Positions 62,630-64,000 of a stretch of DNA of 64,000 nt are shown one piece after another (within the stretch, counting starts at the first letter, position 1; every line of letters starts with the position of its first letter). The stretch spans positions 21,693 through 85,692 of the forward strand of contig NZ_JBFHIT010000013.1 of assembly GCF_041596335.1 (NCBI RefSeq). Reading direction: 5' to 3'. This DNA is from Mangrovibacterium sp041596335 (GTDB lineage: Bacteria; Bacteroidota; Bacteroidia; Bacteroidales; Prolixibacteraceae). The notes under the pieces are model-generated. The model saw nothing but the letters and a program-made list of their open reading frames with translations. It did not search any database and was not told where the DNA came from. The position numbers and the translations under genes were made by a program.

Positions 62630-63523
62630 ATGAATATAAGCATTATTGGACTGGGATTAATTGGCGGATCGGTTGCCAAAGACTTGCGAAAATCACATTT
62701 CGCGACCCACCTGATTGGTGTCGATGCAAGTGAGGTGCATGCCGAAGAAGCGTTACGCATCAAGCTGGTTGACGAGGTGCTCCCGCTAACGGAGGCCCTA
62801 GCCAAAGCCGATTTGGTCGTGATCGCCATTCCGGTCGACAAGATCCGTGCGATATTGCCTACTGTTCTCGATCACATTCAATCCGGGACAACAGTTACCG
62901 ACCTCGGCTCTACCAAACAACGGATTGTTGATGCGGTTGAAAACCACCCCAAACGCCGAAACTATATTCCGGCTCACCCAATGTCGGGAACTGAAAACTC
63001 AGGTCCGTCAGCAGCTTTGGAAGGCTTATTCGAAGGGAAAATAGCCATTATTTGCGATCAGGAAAAAAGCGGTCCACAGCACTTGGCTCTTGTTGAAAAA
63101 ATGTTCCAATGTCTGGGAATGAATATCGCTTACATGTCGTCAGACGAGCAGGATCACAGTACTGCATACATTTCACATTTACCACACGTTGCAGCCTATG
63201 CACTGGCAAACGCGGCCATGGCAAAAGAAAATCGCCACATAATATTCGATTTGGCAAGTGGTGGTTTCAACTCAACGGTACGCCTGGCCAAAAGTGCGCC
63301 CTCCATGTGGGGACCAATCTTTCAGGATAATAAATCGTATATCATTGAATCGCTGGATACCTATATCAAACACCTGAAAGAGTTTAAAGATAGCATCCAG
63401 AATGATGAGAGCCGAATGTACGAACTGATGGAAAACGCCACTAAAATACGGGATGTATTGGGTGGAGCAAATCCGTCATTAGTTAAAAACGAAGAAAAAA
63501 TTATTAAACTTTATACCAAGTAA
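62630..63523 (+). CDS. tyrA: Prephenate dehydrogenase
   Basis: A 297-residue enzyme starting at ATG 62630, right after the attenuator; an in-frame upstream start (62552) would lie inside the terminator and is rejected. The dinucleotide-binding start ISIIGLGLIGGS, VVIAIPVDKI, TDLGSTKQ, PAHPMSGTENSG and HSTAYISHLPHVAAYALA are typical TyrA motifs. It oxidatively decarboxylates prephenate to 4-hydroxyphenylpyruvate with NAD(P) in tyrosine synthesis. The next gene starts one base after its stop, so the two are translationally coupled. Confidence 0.95.
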   Translation: MNISIIGLGLIGGSVAKDLRKSHFATHLIGVDASEVHAEEALRIKLVDEVLPLTEALAKADLVVIAIPVDKIRAILPTVLDHIQSGTTVTDLGSTKQRIVDAVENHPKRRNYIPAHPMSGTENSGPSAALEGLFEGKIAIICDQEKSGPQHLALVEKMFQCLGMNIAYMSSDEQDHSTAYISHLPHVAAYALANAAMAKENRHIIFDLASGGFNSTVRLAKSAPSMWGPIFQDNKSYIIESLDTYIKHLKEFKDSIQNDESRMYELMENATKIRDVLGGANPSLVKNEEKIIKLYTK

Positions 63524-63524
63524 G

Positions 63525-64000
63525 ATGGGAGTAGAATTAGACATCAAACCAATTAAAGAGTGGTTACCCAAATTAAATAACCCTCTTTTAATTGCAGGCC
63601 CTTGCAGCCTTGAGACTGAAGAACAAGCAATGGACACAGCTCGCCAGCTGGCCAAAGATCCGCGTGTATTTGTATACCGTGGTGGAGTTTGGAAACCACG
63701 AACACGTCCGGGTAGCTTCGAAGGTATCGGCTCTATCGGCCTTGAATGGCTCAAGCAAGTAAAACAAGAAACCGGCCTGATGGTTGGAACAGAAGTTGCC
63801 AATGCACAACACACCGAAGAGGCATTAAAAGCCGGACTTGATGTACTTTGGATCGGAGCACGCTCAACTGCCAGTCCGTTTGTGGTGCAGGAAATCGCCG
63901 ATGTTTTGGCTGGAACCGATGCTGTTGTGATGGTCAAAAACCCGGTAAACCCGGACACTCAATTGTGGATGGGAGCCTTCGAGCGCTTGTCGAAAGCCGG
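63525..64000 (+). CDS. 3-deoxy-7-phosphoheptulonate (DAHP) synthase, probably fused to chorismate mutase; cut by window end
   Basis: ATG at 63525, open to the end of the window (158 codons visible). LLIAGPCSLETEEQ, VYRGGVWKPRTRPGSFEGIG, VGTEVANAQH, LDVLWIGARSTASPFVVQEI and VMVKNPVNPD are the DAHP synthase motifs of the AroA-beta (type I KdsA-like) class. In Bacteroidota this class is usually fused to a C-terminal AroQ chorismate mutase; that part would lie beyond the window and cannot be seen. It condenses phosphoenolpyruvate and erythrose 4-phosphate, the first step of the shikimate pathway. It lies in the tyrA operon behind the aromatic attenuator. Confidence 0.93.
   Translation, partial: MGVELDIKPIKEWLPKLNNPLLIAGPCSLETEEQAMDTARQLAKDPRVFVYRGGVWKPRTRPGSFEGIGSIGLEWLKQVKQETGLMVGTEVANAQHTEEALKAGLDVLWIGARSTASPFVVQEIADVLAGTDAVVMVKNPVNPDTQLWMGAFERLSKA

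Noticed and set aside
1..64000. tRNA or rRNA genes, CRISPR arrays, insertion sequences, prophage
   Set aside because: No clover-leaf-like tRNA sequence, regularly spaced identical repeats, transposase or phage genes were recognised in the window.

Overview
The window reads as a chromosome segment of a Bacteroidota bacterium, probably a Marinilabiliales/Prolixibacteraceae-like marine or sediment lineage. The phylum assignment is well supported by a SusC/SusD pair, several TonB-dependent receptors with carboxypeptidase-like N-terminal domains, a GldA-type ATPase, a type IX secretion sorting domain, the long form of IspG, and many TAnnTTTG (-7) promoter elements. The order-level guess is inference. 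There are no rRNA or tRNA genes, CRISPR arrays or insertion sequences that I can see.

Layout. (1) 1-6487: end of a flavin reductase, an M3 oligopeptidase, a non-coding block holding two tandem minus-strand small-RNA-like units with sigma54-type promoters, a TonB-dependent receptor, and MTA/SAH nucleosidase. (2) 6579-32551: a polysaccharide utilization locus for beta-1,3-glucan (laminarin): a membrane-spanning propeller/Y_Y_Y/LuxR regulator, SusC, SusD, a PKD surface glycan-binding lipoprotein, two GH16 laminarinases, a cytosolic GH149-like beta-1,3-glucan phosphorylase, three GH17 enzymes, two GPH-family sugar symporters, a GH30 and a GH3. The predicted flow is surface cutting by GH16, import through SusCD, periplasmic trimming and debranching by GH30, GH3 and GH17, import by the GPH symporters, and cytosolic phosphorolysis and transglycosylation. 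(3) 32822-38325: housekeeping genes: a YihX-like HAD phosphatase, ispG, gldA and metK. (4) 38522-55296: a minus-strand TonB receptor, then a phosphate-starvation island: porin-pstS-pstC-pstA-pstB-phoU-phoB-phoR in one run, a beta-helix lipoprotein with its own TonB receptor, a free-standing carboxypeptidase-regulatory-like protein and a MORN-repeat protein. Three promoters here carry four TGTAA-like half-sites spaced exactly 11 bp, which I read as this lineage's Pho box. (5) 55357-62342: TetR regulator, RNase R, a GH32-fold protein lacking both catalytic acids, and a T9SS-secreted zinc metalloprotease. (6) 62430-64000: aromatic amino acid genes (prephenate dehydrogenase, then a DAHP synthase cut by the window end), preceded by a leader peptide with eight consecutive aromatic codons and an intrinsic terminator, a classical attenuator arrangement.

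The most noteworthy items are the tandem sigma54-type small RNA units (2636-2977), the aromatic leader-peptide attenuator (62430-62632), the 11-bp Pho-box arrays, and the GH32 pseudo-enzyme. All family assignments come from reading motifs in the translated sequence; no database search was possible.
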